The notes: generated by a model from the letters alone, not told the origin. Shown: positions 25,701 to 35,739, numbered from the stretch's first letter. The stretch is DNA of 64,000 bases from Culex pipiens pallens (GCF_016801865.2 NC_068938.1:868001-932000); one strand, 5' to 3'. Program-made: numbers and translations.

Positions 25701-27263
25701 CTTAATGTTTCTTTTTGTGATGGGAATAATATGTCCTTAAAATACAAGATATAGAAAAATTAATTTGATTCTAAAAATCAAAATTTTCGCATTTCAGAAC
25801 AAGAAGTCAAAAATATTTTTTTTAATGAAAATCAATAATTGCCAAATTTCACATTTATTTGCATTGCATTGATAATCTTGCAGAAAATTAAGAAAATGCG
25901 CAGATTTCTCATTTTTTTTAAGTGTACTTAATTTTTCAGAGTTATTTATAGATTTTCGGTTCGAAATGCTAAGTTTGGTACATATCTAAAAATATATTTA
26001 TGTTGAATTATTTCCCTGAAACTATTTAGAAATCTACTAACGTTTGGCTCTAACGGGGAAAATCACAACAGTATTACAACACAAATGTTATGATTTGTTC
26101 AAAAGAAATAGTCATGAAAAACACTCACAAATTAATGTCAAAATAGATAATAAGCAGCTTGCGACCTTATGTTTATTTTTTTTACTAAAAAATGTTTATA
26201 CTTTTCAATTTGTAATTTAAAATCATCAAAGTTTACCTTATGAAAAATTCCCTAAGCAAGAAGGATTCTAAAACAGCATTTATGAGTCCTCAATTTTATA
26301 AAAAGAAGAATAAAAATAAATGTTTGAGTAGTTTGGTAAACACTAATTCCATCAAATAAAAAATAAATAGGTTTGAAAAAATTTAGATTGTTACTTAATT
26401 TTTTTGATAAAATACACATTGCTTTTATTCCTCCTAAAACACAGTACATAGCCAACTTTGTCGAACAAGCCAAATTATGCAATTTACCTCACACTTGCCT
26501 GCCACCCAGAAAATGTCCCCAAAACCACACTGACCAAAGGACACACCAAGAATTACAACAAGAAGAAAGTCACCCCAGGTGTTCCTTCCAAGTTTAATCA
26601 TGTTTTATCGCTTTCCTCGTCTCGTTTTTCCCACGCTGCACACCTCTGGCAGATTATGATCAAAAACAGCACCGCTTTCGGCAAGTACCGGTGCGAGGCC
26701 AAAAACGAGCTCGGTACCATTTCCCGGGAGATCCAGCTGAAGGAGGGCACCAAGCCGGATCCACCTAGCAGGGTGAGTTTGATTTACGTGACCAAATGGT
26801 CAATTTGACATTAAATTTAGTTTGAATTGAAATGACCTCTCCGACCCAATTCCAGTTCCAACTGCGTGGCGTCAACTCGGACACGCTGGACATTGACGTG
26901 GGGGCGACCAAGAGCCACGACGTCGAGCCGGACCACAGCACCATCATCGGCTACCGGTTCGAGCTGATCCCGACGGAGGAGTACGGCAAGTACCGGAGCT
27001 GGGAGCGCGCCAACCGGCGGGACTTTGACGTCGAGGACGGCGTCACGTACCTGCTGGTGCACCTGATTCCGGACACCAAGTACCTGATCCGGGTTGCGGC
27101 CCGAAACGCCGCCGGTCTCAGCGACTGGACCGAGGTGAAGGAATTCTCGACGCATCCGCTGCAGCCGCACGGGTTCAACTCGGGCAGGGGCGCACCGGGT
27201 CGGTTGGCCACGTCCGCGATGGTGGCACTGATGGCCACCGTCGTCGCTGCCCTGCAATTTTAA
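4725..27263 (+). CDS. GPI-anchored adhesion protein, 3 Ig + 1 FN3 domains
   Basis: Seven coding exons join in frame: 4725-4791, 21142-21528, 21595-21726, 23040-23189, 23276-23469, 26653-26772 and 26856-27263. All introns are GT-AG and the product is 485 residues. Residues 1-28 form a signal peptide. A Ser-rich linker follows at about 36-54. Ig1 has Cys78/Trp89/Cys131, Ig2 has Cys175/Trp187/Cys223 with a DAGEYTC motif, and Ig3 has Cys274/Trp286/Cys324. An FN3 domain spans about 351-447 (YLIRVAARNAAG strand). The last about 19 residues are hydrophobic and uncharged after a small-residue Gly/Ser/Arg spacer, which is the pattern of a GPI-attachment signal. Six N-glycosylation sequons are visible. 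The architecture matches insect neural adhesion proteins of the Fas2/NCAM, klingon and wrapper type; fly CG33543-like proteins are my best guess. It probably acts outside the cell in cell recognition. The exon phases (1,1,1,1,0,0) support the model. Intron 1 is about 16.3 kb and contains another gene. Confidence 0.9.
7775..7997 (-). mobile_element. tRNA-derived SINE with 14-bp TSD (Twin-like)
   Basis: Read on the minus strand, the element starts with a tRNA-like head: an A-box-like TGGCGCAGGGGTA and a B-box GGTTCGATTCC. It ends in a T-rich tail about 220 bp later. A perfect 14-bp duplication, GGCAAAGATGAACG, flanks it at 7761-7774 and 7998-8011, which proves retrotransposition. The length and tRNA-related head resemble the Culex Twin family; the family name is an inference. 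Confidence 0.9.
8431..9159. mobile_element. foldback element with ~305-bp arms, 8-9 bp TSD
   Basis: The element (8440-9150) begins AGGGTGACAA and ends in the inverse. Its left arm (about 8440-8742) and right arm (about 8858-9150) are long, slightly diverged inverted copies around a 115-bp AT-rich centre. CTGTGCATT flanks it at 8431-8439 and 9151-9159, giving an 8- or 9-bp target duplication of hAT or Mutator size. No transposase is encoded. Confidence 0.88.
9259..9592. mobile_element. MITE-like remnant, 'CAGTCCAG..TATCCGAAG' family
   Basis: The right end reads GAGGCCTGGACTGTA and the interior has paired words such as GATTATCCGAAG and CTTCGGATAATC. Related pieces lie at about 12546-12640, 20411-20470, 49900-50130, 52288-52330 and 58960-58990. 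The left terminus is degraded. Confidence 0.55.
10930..10963. repeat. (TC)n microsatellite
   Basis: A short CT dinucleotide run within intron 1. Confidence 0.85.
13036..14228. mobile_element. TA-TSD MITE with CGGGGTGACTTTGATA ends, hosts a SINE
   Basis: The element (13038-14226) starts CCGTAAACCGGGGTGACT and ends with its inverse, and it is flanked by TA. The motif GGGGTGACTTTGATAG recurs internally at about 13237, and two copies sit in tandem at the right end (14186-14220). A tRNA-derived SINE lies inside it. The TA target suggests a Tc1/mariner-mobilised non-autonomous element. Confidence 0.85.
13404..13672 (+). mobile_element. tRNA-derived SINE with 12-bp TSD (tRNA-Val-like head)
   Basis: The SINE (13416-13660) opens with a near-complete tRNA: acceptor strands CGCCCG/CGGGCG, a D-arm, an anticodon loop CTCACAA (anticodon CAC) and a B-box GGTTCGAATCC. 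A roughly 170-bp unrelated body follows. ACATATAAATTT is duplicated at 13404-13415 and 13661-13672. It is a SINE and not a tRNA gene because of the body and the target duplication. Confidence 0.9.
14227..15362. mobile_element. TA-TSD MITE with CCCAAGTAACATTTT termini
   Basis: The element (14229-15360) has terminal inverted repeats of about 15 bp, CCCAAGTAACATTTT at the left and the inverse at the right, flanked by TA. The interior is rich in GGTTTTA / TAAAACC words that pair between the halves. Its left TA is shared with the right TA of the preceding MITE. Confidence 0.82.
16209..16425. mobile_element. 213-bp palindromic MITE, TA TSD
   Basis: The element (16211-16423) has inverted ends AGTTAAACCTCGCATAGTGC continuing through GCAGGCGTTA, with TA on each side. 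The two halves pair over most of their length (GATTGCAAAAAT words also mirror), so the whole unit can fold as a hairpin. Confidence 0.88.
17759..17795 (+). promoter_or_regulatory. TATA + TCAGT initiator of the 17846 gene
   Basis: TATAAAAAG lies at 17759-17767 and the arthropod initiator TCAGT at 17791-17795, about 32 bp apart. The start codon is about 53 bp further on. Confidence 0.85.
17846..18141 (+). CDS. small secreted Ala/Tyr/Pro-rich protein (cuticular-type)
   Basis: Two exons, 17846-17857 and 17911-18141, encode 80 residues. The 53-nt intron is phase 0 (GTAAGT donor, CTCAACAG acceptor). Residues 1-18 are a signal peptide (MFKFVIVVLALIASALA). The mature part is low-complexity and rich in Ala, Pro, Tyr and Ser, with SYY and AAP motifs and no cysteine. 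This composition is typical of unclassified low-complexity insect cuticular proteins (CPLC-like), which suggests a structural extracellular role, but no chitin-binding Rebers-Riddiford motif is present. A TATA/TCAGT promoter lies upstream and AATAAA at 18220-18225. The gene sits inside intron 1 of the Ig/FN3 gene in the same orientation. It is a more divergent relative of the genes at 39101, 46509 and 47374. Confidence 0.9.
18470..18500. mobile_element. solo end of a 'GCCGTTGCAAATATTT' element
   Basis: This piece matches the terminus of the inverted-repeat element at 59709-60145 and related sequence at 32157. Only the left end is present; the 9-bp satellite begins where the rest of the element would be. 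Confidence 0.6.
18501..20017. repeat. 9-bp satellite (ACAAAAATT/ACAAAAATG), ~168 copies
   Basis: The array is nearly pure and has two unit types that differ at one base, ACAAAAATT and ACAAAAATG. They are grouped in blocks: a block of about 38 G-type units at about 19079-19420 is flanked by long T-type blocks, with short G-type clusters at both edges and at about 18828-18880. Because 9 is a multiple of 3, both strands stay open for over 500 codons (a Thr-Lys-Ile/Met tripeptide on plus, Val-Ile-Phe on minus). These frames are not genes. Confidence 0.97.
20018..21098. other. AT-rich tail of intron 1
   Basis: No exon is recognised. A remnant of the CAGTCCAG/TTATCTGAAG repeat family lies at about 20411-20470. 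Confidence 0.4.
21142..21528 (+). CDS. Ig/FN3 gene, coding exon 2 (Ser-rich linker, Ig1)
   Basis: The acceptor is the pyrimidine-rich tract ending in CTCGCAG. The exon carries the end of the signal peptide, a Ser-rich low-complexity linker and the whole first Ig domain, with Cys78, Trp89 and the GNWTC strand. An alternative reading starts at an in-frame ATG at 21099, upstream of this acceptor, and would also give a signal peptide (MQLTRIYLIFLVLAVSS). That form would be an alternative first exon without splicing to exon 1. Confidence 0.93.
21595..21726 (+). CDS. Ig/FN3 gene, coding exon 3 (Ig2, first half)
   Basis: This exon is bounded by a GTGCTGCAG acceptor and a CCGTGAGT donor. It encodes the first half of Ig2, with the Cys175 strand (ATIRCEVRGHPEP) and Trp187. 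Splitting an I-set Ig domain between two exons is usual in this family. Confidence 0.93.
21727..23039 (+). other. intron 3 of the Ig/FN3 gene
   Basis: A 1.3-kb GT-AG intron without recognisable repeats or genes. Confidence 0.85.
23040..23189 (+). CDS. Ig/FN3 gene, coding exon 4 (Ig2, second half)
   Basis: This exon follows an AATCACCAG acceptor and ends at an AACGTGAGT donor. It completes Ig2 with the DAGEYTC motif containing Cys223. Phase 1 is kept on both sides. Confidence 0.93.
23276..23469 (+). CDS. Ig/FN3 gene, coding exon 5 (Ig3, first half)
   Basis: The exon starts after a CACAACAG acceptor and ends phase 0 at a CAGGTGAGT donor. It encodes the first half of Ig3, with Cys274, Trp286 and sequons NVT, NLT and NFT. 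Confidence 0.93.
23672..24377. repeat. (TTGAATC)n heptanucleotide array, ~100 copies
   Basis: A 7-bp unit repeats without interruption, apart from the first units (TTAAATC) and a single substituted unit near 24246 (TAGAATC). The purity implies recent expansion. The open frame across it on the minus strand is an artefact. Confidence 0.97.
24453..24825. mobile_element. MITE with CACAGCAAAAAA ends, contains tRNA-like segment
   Basis: Terminal inverted repeats CACAGCAAAAAA and TTTTTTAGCTGTG bound about 370 bp, and TA lies on each side. The interior includes a minus-strand tRNA-Ser/Leu-like segment. Confidence 0.72.
24568..24650 (-). other. tRNA-Ser/Leu-like pseudogene segment
   Basis: The minus strand reads TGGCCGAGTGGGCTAAGGC, an A-box and D-arm of class II tRNA type. 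A possible anticodon region CCTGACTG and a degenerate B-box GGCTTTGAATCC follow, then a run of T of Pol III terminator type. The T-arm and acceptor stems do not pair well, so this is a decayed tRNA-like sequence and not a tRNA gene. Confidence 0.6.
26653..26772 (+). CDS. Ig/FN3 gene, coding exon 6 (Ig3, second half)
   Basis: This is exactly 40 codons, phase 0 at both ends, between a CTCTGGCAG acceptor and an AGGGTGAGT donor. It completes Ig3 with the FGKYRCEAKNELG strand and provides the Pro-rich hinge to the FN3 domain. Confidence 0.93.
26856..27263 (+). CDS. Ig/FN3 gene, coding exon 7 (FN3, GPI signal, stop)
   Basis: The terminal coding exon follows an ATTCCAG acceptor and has 135 codons plus TAA. 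It holds the whole FN3 domain and the hydrophobic C-terminus expected of a GPI-anchored protein. A transmembrane reading is less likely because no cytoplasmic residues follow the hydrophobic run. Confidence 0.94.
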   Translation, partial: FQLRGVNSDTLDIDVGATKSHDVEPDHSTIIGYRFELIPTEEYGKYRSWERANRRDFDVEDGVTYLLVHLIPDTKYLIRVAARNAAGLSDWTEVKEFSTHPLQPHGFNSGRGAPGRLATSAMVALMATVVAALQF

Positions 27264-27983
27264 CCACCCGGGCGGCACGGAACTTCAACCAGAAAAGACT
27301 AGCACGTAAAATCGCAAATCCGAAATTTCATTCCGTGGAAACCATCATTCATCAGCAGAGAAGAAAAGGAATATCAAAGTAGGCCACGCGGCGCGCGTTG
27401 GGAAGGTTGAGCAAGGAGTGGCAAATCACCCCACCACATTCATTCGCCCCTTCTCATATGGCTTATATTGGAAATATCCAACCGGGAAAGTGATATGTTG
27501 TTGTTTTTAAGTTTTGTCTTCCGTTCTGGTTCACCACTTTGAGTACGATGACACAACCAACGCTGCTAGTCAGACAGTCACACCAAGCCAGGAGGAGGAT
27601 GTATAGAGGTATCGTAATGTAGGTTGTCATGCCATAAGTATAAGGTTAGAGACGAAGAGGAGGAAATCGATCTAGGTAAATTGTAACGTAACAATGCTTG
27701 TTATCTCTACAACTCATTCTATATGCGCTCTCTAGTCAAAGTGTCGCTTGAAAGTAGGAAGAGAATGAAGTTGATTTTGGTGTTCGGGGATGATGATTCA
27801 AATGTTTGTTCTTATAAAAACTGAGTTGAAAATATTTTACAGTAAAAAATTGTGTAAATTTCCAAAGTTTTAATTTACCTTAATTAAGATTTTAAAAATG
27901 GAAAAAACACTGGAATAGTGGTGAATTAACACATTCTAAGAGGTCATTTTTCCAGATAACCATGATTTCTATTAAAGAATAAA
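27264..27983 (+). other. probable 3' UTR of the Ig/FN3 gene
   Basis: Non-repetitive sequence follows the TAA stop, and a candidate polyadenylation signal AATAAA lies at 27978-27983. The true end is not proven. Confidence 0.5.
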
Positions 27984-28359
27984 ATTAATTTCAGTATCTG
28001 ATACTTGATGAATTTTCTATTTTTTTAGATTTTAGATGTTATTGTTGATACATAGCCAGTTTTGTTCAATTTTAACCTGATAATCATGGCTGTATTATGA
28101 TTTTTTAGGCTTCATCCATGAAGTATGTCACACTAAAATGAGCCAAAATTTAATATATAATCACAATTTTATTTATTTTTATTTTTTCTACTTGCATTTT
28201 TTTCCAAAGGCATCATATAGATAAAAAATTCCTTGTTTACAGATTTTCGAATTTTTTTTTTGTAAAAATAGTTACCACAAAAAAATGGAGAATTGTATGA
28301 ACAAACCAATGATGGCTTCTTTGGTCACAAGAAAACCTCCTCGAAAAGTTTGATTTATA

Positions 28360-28800
28360 TGAGCAACTCTCTACGAAATTTCGACCATTTTTATTTTTTG
28401 TATTTTTTTATTTGGCTCAAACTTTGTGGGGACCATCCCTATGACCAAATAAGCTATTTTGTGTCATTGGTTCACCCATACAAGTCTCCATACAATTTTG
28501 GCAGCTGTCCATACAGAAATTGTACGTACATATTCAAATAGCTGTAACTTTTGAGTGAATTTTCTGATCAATTTGGTGTCTTCGGTAAAGTTGTAGGTAT
28601 TGTTGAGGATTATTGAGAAAAAATAGGTACACGGATAAAAATTGCAGATTTTTTAATCAACGTTTTTTCACAAAAACTCAATTTCCCAAAATACGTATTT
28701 TTTGATTTTCGAGATTTTTTATATGTTTTAGGGGACAAAAACCCGCAACTTTTGAGCTATAGAGAAACATGGTCAAAAAATCTGCCGCCGAGTTACTAAA
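28360..28800. repeat. dispersed repeat, 'GGCAGCTGT(C)CATAC' family
   Basis: This copy shares long stretches with sequence flanking the foldback element at 8340-8439/9151-9250, with about 790-960, and in inverse orientation with about 46090-46260. It includes the frequent mosquito-repeat words CTTCGGTAAAGTTGTAGG and TTTTAGGGGACA. The termini were not defined. Confidence 0.6.
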
Positions 28801-30100
28801 AGCTTGATTTAGTATGACAGTTGATATTAAAAAAGTTTTTGAACAAAAAAAGTTCATCAACCATATTTTTTAAACTGTTGTTTTTGTTTCAGAAATGAAC
28901 AACAATTCAATTTATTTTGTTTAATTTTGCAATATTATTTTACAACAGTCTTGCTAGGTTTCGAGTTTTCCTTTTCTAGATGAAAGTCAAAAGATCGAAA
29001 AATATATGGTCGAATAGGCAAAACTTCGAAAGGACAAAAGGTTGAAGTAAGCCTACTTGAAAAAAAAATCGTTGTATTTTAATCCGTGTTTTTCTGTGAA
29101 TTTTTTTTTTAATTTTTTTAGATAGTCCTTAAAAAAGTTCGTCGCCCTAAATATTAGCAATTTATTATTTTCTATTTTTAAAGACAACCTTTACATGGTT
29201 GTCGCATTATTCATGTGAGTTTTTCTATTCTTTCAAGCATGAACAGTTCCTTTTAAAATTTAAATAAAATTCGGACCTATTAAAAAAAATTGAGAGATTT
29301 TCCTTTCATTTAAAACAAACTTTTTTAAGGTTGAAATATTTAAGTGACTTTTAGCATTCTTTCCAACATAAGCAGTTATAAAAAATGAAATATTTCAGCA
29401 AATTTTCTATTCATTTTTAATTCATCGTCAATGGCCGTAAAAATATTATTTTAAAAGTGTTTTCTACACTCCTTCCTTTTCAAAAACGTTTTCATGAATC
29501 TGGGGGGAAATTCAATTTCAAAAAACCCTGAAAATAAAAATGAAATTGAATGAAAACTGTTCAAAACATGTTTACTTCATTGCTTTTCAAAGGTTTTGCA
29601 TGTGATTCATTTTTTTGAAAATAAATTAAAAAAAAATTTTGATCTTTTATCTATTCGACCTTTTGCATTCAAATTACAGTCCATTCGACCTTATGTTTTT
29701 TGACCTATTGTAAGTTATCCGTTAAATCTGGAGTTTTTTTTTTTTTTTTGAAATGGTCCAATATACCAAATTTCCAGTTTTTGTTTTTAAAAGAATGTTT
29801 GTCCATATTATTGATTCAGATGAGTCAATATTTTTTGATTCTGATTTAAATTATATTTTACGTTTGAGCACAGTAAAAATATAGCGTTATTACATGTGAG
29901 AAATGAAACAGTCTTCTATACAAATGTGTAATTTTACATTAGAACTGATCAAATTGACATCATTTTTGGTTGAATCAATTTGATTCTGCATACCAAAATT
30001 GACAAATGTTTTTCAAAAAAAAATCCAAACATTTGATTCCACCAAATAAGAGCAGCTAATTTAACCAACAAAGTATTTTCCGGATTATAATTATCTCCAT
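28801..30100. other. AT-rich intergenic stretch
   Basis: There are many homopolymer runs and degenerate repeats. No gene or clean element was recognised. Confidence 0.4.
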
Positions 30101-31460
30101 CAAGCGAATCGGAAACGATCCAGTAGAGCTCACAAAACTTTTAACGAAACTTTGCATCCCACACACTTTCCCGGTTCACCGCAAATCTCGTTAATTTTTC
30201 GTTCGTTCATCCAATTAAATTACGCTTCGCAAAAGGAGTGAACGAAGCTAGTTGCAAAAAAAAAAATCATCATCATGATTTCCCCAAAAACCACACCATC
30301 ATCTCGCCAATATTGGCTTTCCACTTGATCACCAACGCCACCGCCAAACCAAACGCGTTCGCCGCACATTTTCAACAATTTCCAACTTTGCTTATTACCC
30401 CCTCACCATCGCACCATCGCGTCATTGGCAAACTGAATTTTCCACGATGAAGTCGCCTCATCTAATCGATTTTCCCAATCCTGGCTGCTGGATTATGCAT
30501 GATGGGTGGAAGGAAAAAATCCACTCTCAAACCACCCTAACCACACACACACATAGTAGGCTGAGATTTTTTACGTACGCGCGCTCGCGCGCCATTTTCA
30601 ACATGCTTTCACCTAAGCTCAACGGTGCAGTAGGCGCCAAAAGTGCATCCTCATGCTCTGCTCGTCGTCGACGCGGGGGGAAATTGGTGGAAAATCACAG
30701 CCTACTGACGCCACGCCACGCCACGTGGAAATTCCGATGCTCTGCTGCAGTACGATGATAAATTGCATTTTTCCTTCAGGCAACGACGACGCACACACGT
30801 GGCCTACTATGATTGAGAGTGGATGCGGTGTAGTTCGAGGGGGGAGGGGGTGTTGCATTGGAATATAAATTAAATTGGAAATTGCACATGTGTGGGAGGT
30901 TGCTGCGATGCGAAAAAAAAGCTTCTTTTTTGCGCCAATTGTTTCACACGCCAATCTAGCAGAGTGCACGTCCTAACGAGCATGAAGGGAGTGAAACGAA
31001 AAAAAAAACGCAAATTGCAGCGACGAGCTCGTTTGCGTGAAAAATGGCGCCGGAGCAGCGGAGATAAAAGGGAAAACGCTTTTCATATGCGACCGACCCC
31101 CGGGATGACCCCTCGCAGCCGCGTGGATCCCTTCAGGATATTGTGTGTTTATTTGTTTATTATTCATATTATTTCGACGTCGGTTTTTTTTTTGCTGCTT
31201 CCACTCGTCGATTGCTTTTGTTTTTGTTGCCATTGTTTCACAATGATGCAATAATTCTATCGGTTCGTTGCACAACAGGGTCGAATCGATGAAGCGTGCT
31301 GCTCGAGCTCGAATTCTGGTTCCGGAAAGCAAACACGAATTTCGGATTTCCTTTCGCTTTATTTTTTGTCTTTCGATTCTGAAGGGGATTTACAATCGCT
31401 TTAAAAATGATTTGCCCAATATAAAATGACGGTGCAAATGAAAGCAAATGTGCTATCATA
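30101..31460. other. non-repetitive GC-richer segment, possible regulatory DNA
   Basis: Compared with its surroundings this stretch has higher GC, CpG-rich words (GCGCGCTCGCGCGCC near 30580) and no transposon signature. Short open frames on both strands lack domains and splice logic. It could be an enhancer, a promoter or an unrecognised noncoding exon. Confidence 0.3.
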
Positions 31461-33600
31461 TATTTTTTTCGAACAAGATTTGTTTAATCAAAATATGCAA
31501 GTTTATATAAAATCTGAGTACTTGAACAAATTTTGTTTACCTGTTTTTAATAGCTTTGTCTTGAAAAAAAAAATGTCAAGTATTTAGTTTTAAAGTTTCA
31601 ACATCAACACAATTCAGTCATAATAATGTTTAATTCAAAAAATGTTGCAATATTGAGCATAACTAATAATTTATGAAACTTCTTAACTGTTAAGAAACCA
31701 AAATATTTAAGGATTTGAATATTGAAAAAGAGAAATTGTTGAATCATTTCAAGGTCAAATGTTTTAAATTAAAATGCTATTGTTATTGTGTGACAAAATT
31801 GTTTCTGAGGCAAAACCCTATCGAAATCTGGGTGAACCCGAAGGTTATCGCCACATCGCAGGCCTGACTTTTACAGGTGAAAAAGTCACTTACTAACGGT
31901 GAACGATATCAAATAATGTTAAATATATTTTTGATTTTAATTTATATTTTACATTTTAAAAATAAAATCAAATACGTTTCTCCAAATTTTTCTACATTTT
32001 TCAGATAAATATTTATTTTAAATTGACTAAAAGTGTTTTGACCAATTTGTAACCATACCTCAGAAGATGCTATTTTTTCATTTAGATCATTTCAAAAAAA
32101 AAAAATTTTAGATAACTAAATGTGAAATTAATAACGTGTTATTTTTTAAGAGTGTAAGGTCAGAGCAAATATTTTTCAAAGTTTATGTCGCCCCCCCCCT
32201 CCCCTTCAAAGTTGGCCTGAAAAATCAGGGGGATTTTTTTTTTTTCGAAAAACTTCTAAATTTTTATGAAAATTAAAGTTAAACCAACTGAAAACCAGTA
32301 AAAATGCATTTTCCCGCGTTGATCATTATATTTAGCATTTTTGAACTACTTTGAAAACATTTTAAATTTTCATAAAATACCAATGTTCCACAAAAAAAAA
32401 TTTTGGGGAAAAAAAATTCCGTCAATGCCTCGATGTTTTCAAAACTAATGATTGGAAAGCAATTGTATGCCTGTAAAAAGCATTTTTAAACACTGTTTTC
32501 ATCCAAATGTTGAAACCTAGGCTTGTTATTTCAATTTTTAAACTTTTTTATTTGTTATTTGGTCAGAGCCGAGGGACATAAACTTTGAAAAACGGCCTAA
32601 CTATTTTTTTTTAGAAAAAATCCTAAGCAATATTTACAACTTTGCCGACGACATCAATTTGATTAAAAAATATAAAAAAAATTGCAAAAAGTTGGTCATC
32701 TGATGAAAAGTTTTGAAAAATAGGTTTACGACACTTTTTGAATTTGTTCAACTTTTTTATAACATAACATTACATTTTTAGATATATAATTCTTTTTTGA
32801 TAGAAATAACTTTGTATTAACCGTTTTATCCAGTTACTGGAAATTTAAATAAATTAATTTTTCCGGAATTTTCAAATTTAATTAAAAAAATCAGATGAAA
32901 ACCATTTTTTCTTGCTTTAAGGTACAATTACATTCTTTGAAAACAAATTTATTCCATTCTCTGATGCAAATTTAGGCTTTTCAGTAAAATCATGCAAAGT
33001 TCAAAAAATCTATTTATAAATACAAATATTAAATATTTTAACCTGATTTTCAAAGAGTTTGATAATCTGGCAACTATGTTATCTAATTATAAAAAAATAG
33101 ATATGAAAAGATATTGTAACTGGATAAAGTGAGTTATTCTGGCAACAATAAATGTTGACTTAGATTAAGTTTCTCTACAATATTTTTTTTATGCACTTTT
33201 AGTCAAGTATTTGAAAAACTATTTCACACTTGATTTGGAAACACTGTCATGAAAATGGTAATTGATTGGTGTATATAATAAGAAAACAATTTTTAACTGT
33301 CGGGTCTAAATTTTTGATAAAAATTATCTTCAGAGCGACCATTTTTGTGCATCTTGAAAAAATCATTTCAGTGATCTTCAGAGTTTGATGGGGCAACACT
33401 GTTATTTCAATACAATTTTTTTGTTCAACTGTCTTTTAATTGAGAGATGCATACAATCACTTATAATTTATTTAATCTACTTTCAAGTGAAAATTGGGTT
33501 TAAACTGACAACACTGTCATAATTTAATTTTGACAGAAAATACTTAATGTGAGGAAAGTGCTCACCGTCTTTTGGAGGATAAATTTTCGTTTTTTTGCGT
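31461..33600. other. AT-rich repeats incl. 'TTTATGTCGCCCC' element
   Basis: Positions about 32157-32605 are bounded by GCAAATATTTTTCAAAGT-like sequence and an inverse GACATAAACTTTGAAAA end, so this is a relative of the element at 59709-60145. The rest is unassigned AT-rich DNA. Confidence 0.45.
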
Positions 33601-35110
33601 TTGGTTCCCGCGCGTTAAATCCGAAGAATGATTTATTCAATCGCCATTTTTATTAATAGCAGCTTTATTACACTTGCATGGGCTCCCGGTCAAACCGGAC
33701 GGACGTTCGATTGTTTATTTAGGACACTTTTTTTGCTCACAATGTTTGGGACGAGACCGATAAGCTGTTTACTTTTTTTGAGTGTTTTTTGCCTGGCCCA
33801 TGTCGGAGGAGGATAATTCCACTTTAAAAGTTGTTGGATTGAAATCAAATTTGCATTTTTTTTTCTATGCGAGCACGGGACACCGAAATCAACTTCATCC
33901 TTAATCCCATCCCCACTTTTTCCAGACATAAAAAAGACAAATTGCTACTGTGTATATCATTGTGCCATTTTTTTAAACTGCAAGGTGCTAAATACGAGTT
34001 CACTGTTCTCATATAGGGCAAACATATAACCATTATAAAAAAACAACAATCAAATTAACTGCTACTCGCTATCATCACAGAATATCGATGTTCGATGCCA
34101 TCGTGTCGGATTTTAATTCATTTTTTTTTTTTCACTAGACTATCAGAGGTGAAACAATAAAAAAGAACAACCCATCACAGCCAGACCAATTAAATGTTCG
34201 CCGCAACAATGTTATAATTGATGGAAAATATTTTTGTTTCGAGCAAAAAAAACACACCACAACTCAATAGTGCAGCAATTCCCACTCTCACATCATATAA
34301 CAAACAGAAATTAATAAAAATTCGAATAATTATCGGCGAATCAACACACCCACGATGAACAATTGCCAACAAACAACCATCAAACAACTGCTGGGCCGGG
34401 AAAGAGTTAATTTAATAACGGAAAACATAATGATGTCAAATGTGTGCGCGTGTGTGTGTAATGTTAAGCCTTCTGATTAAGCGACTGATTTTTTAATTAA
34501 GTGTCAAACACTGAGCATACAACAAAAAAAAGGTGTGTGTGTTTTTTTACGCGGGCGACAACGGTAATTGATCGTGCCGTTGTTAATTATTCAGTTTTTG
34601 TTAAAGAGTATCGTGGCCAAATTGCAGCAGCACCAACAACAATGCACTCACAATGTAACGAGAGGAAGGAAATCAAACAGTATATTATACAACCATATTA
34701 TTAATTAGTGAACACACTCACACACTCTGTTTGCGAGCGGAAAATTGTGGTAGATTTTTTATTGTAATTTAGCGTGTAAAAGAATTTAACTACACTTAGA
34801 GAAAGGATTGTAATGGAATAGAAGCCGTAAATTGGAACGCTAAACGATGATAATCTATTGAACTTAGACACTAAACAAAAAATAATAATGCTAGCTAAAT
34901 GACTGTGTAAAAAGAAGTTTATATCGTAATGTACTAGATTTTAAAGTGATACTTCCATAAGAATTAACATACTGCGAAACATAAAGAAGTGAAACCAATT
35001 GAGATACAGCGAATGCAGCAAAGACGCACCCACACATTCACACTGGATCACACAGTCACACACACACACATGATAATATCGAAAATTTGAGAATAAAGAA
35101 ACTTACATTA
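33601..35110. other. unassigned low-repeat stretch
   Basis: This stretch lacks recognisable transposon ends and carries CA/TG-rich words. A potential polyadenylation hexamer AATAAA lies at about 35091. It could be untranslated sequence of an unidentified transcript. No coding exon is supported. Confidence 0.3.
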
Positions 35111-35176
35111 CCCACAAGAAGTAGTTTGATTTTTTATTACCATACCCTGATCCTTCTCATCTGGTCCATTAATCGC

Positions 35177-35673
35177 AGTGACCTTTTCCACAAGCACCAG
35201 CTCCATCTGGGAGCCGGTTCTTGAAATATCGGACCCCTCGTCAAAGCAGGCTGTGCGGAGTCCTGCGGGAGCTACCTTGAGCGATTATCCCTTGGGTGAC
35301 AATTCAGTTTTAAAACAATTACTGCCAAAGCAGGTTTTGTGGGCGGTAGATCGGGGTTCAAATCCCGGCTCGGACCAACACAACTGGTGATCTTTTCCCT
35401 TCTGGAATCGATTGCTTAGTAAAGGGAAGGTAGTGTATCGTCACAAACTGGACCTTATCACGACACCTTAGGGAGGCGACCTATGGAATGTTAACATTAA
35501 TCTTAACATGTTAACATTAAGTCGAGAATGAAACTGCCACTGAATCCGCTTTGTAAATGCCGGCCCCGATACTCTTCAAGGGTGTTCCCCTCAGGAACTG
35601 GGAAAGATTTACTTTTTTTTTACAGGTTTTGTGGGAGAACACCAATTTTAACAAACTTATTACATTAATTTAA
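35177..35673 (+). pseudogene. exon-like segment split by a SINE
   Basis: After a plausible acceptor (TTAATCGCAG) an open frame with balanced codon use runs through 35343, for example the residues ISDPSSKQAVRSPAGATLSD. It would continue after 35623 to a TAA near 35671 if the SINE and one target copy were absent. With the SINE present the frame ends inside it near 35390. I recognise no domain. It may be the last exon of an unidentified gene, an old pseudogene, or chance. Confidence 0.35.
35331..35635 (+). mobile_element. 5'-truncated tRNA-derived SINE with 13-bp TSD
   Basis: CAGGTTTTGTGGG is repeated exactly at 35331-35343 and 35623-35635. The element (35344-35622) starts within the tRNA-like head: B-box GGGGTTCAAATCCC and acceptor 3' strand TCGGACC are present, but the A-box and 5' acceptor strand are missing. 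It has a roughly 230-bp body and a T-run tail. Confidence 0.88.
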
Positions 35674-35739
35674 ATGATTTTGGCATTTGTAAATATTCAT
35701 TCTTATTTATTTGACGTCACAATTCAAAATTATTATTAT

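Larger units (their letters stand above)
23470..26652 (+). other. intron 5 of the Ig/FN3 gene
   Basis: This 3.2-kb GT-AG phase-0 intron splits Ig3. It contains the 7-bp array and one MITE. The stretch 24.83-26.45 kb is AT-rich with nothing I can name. Confidence 0.85.
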
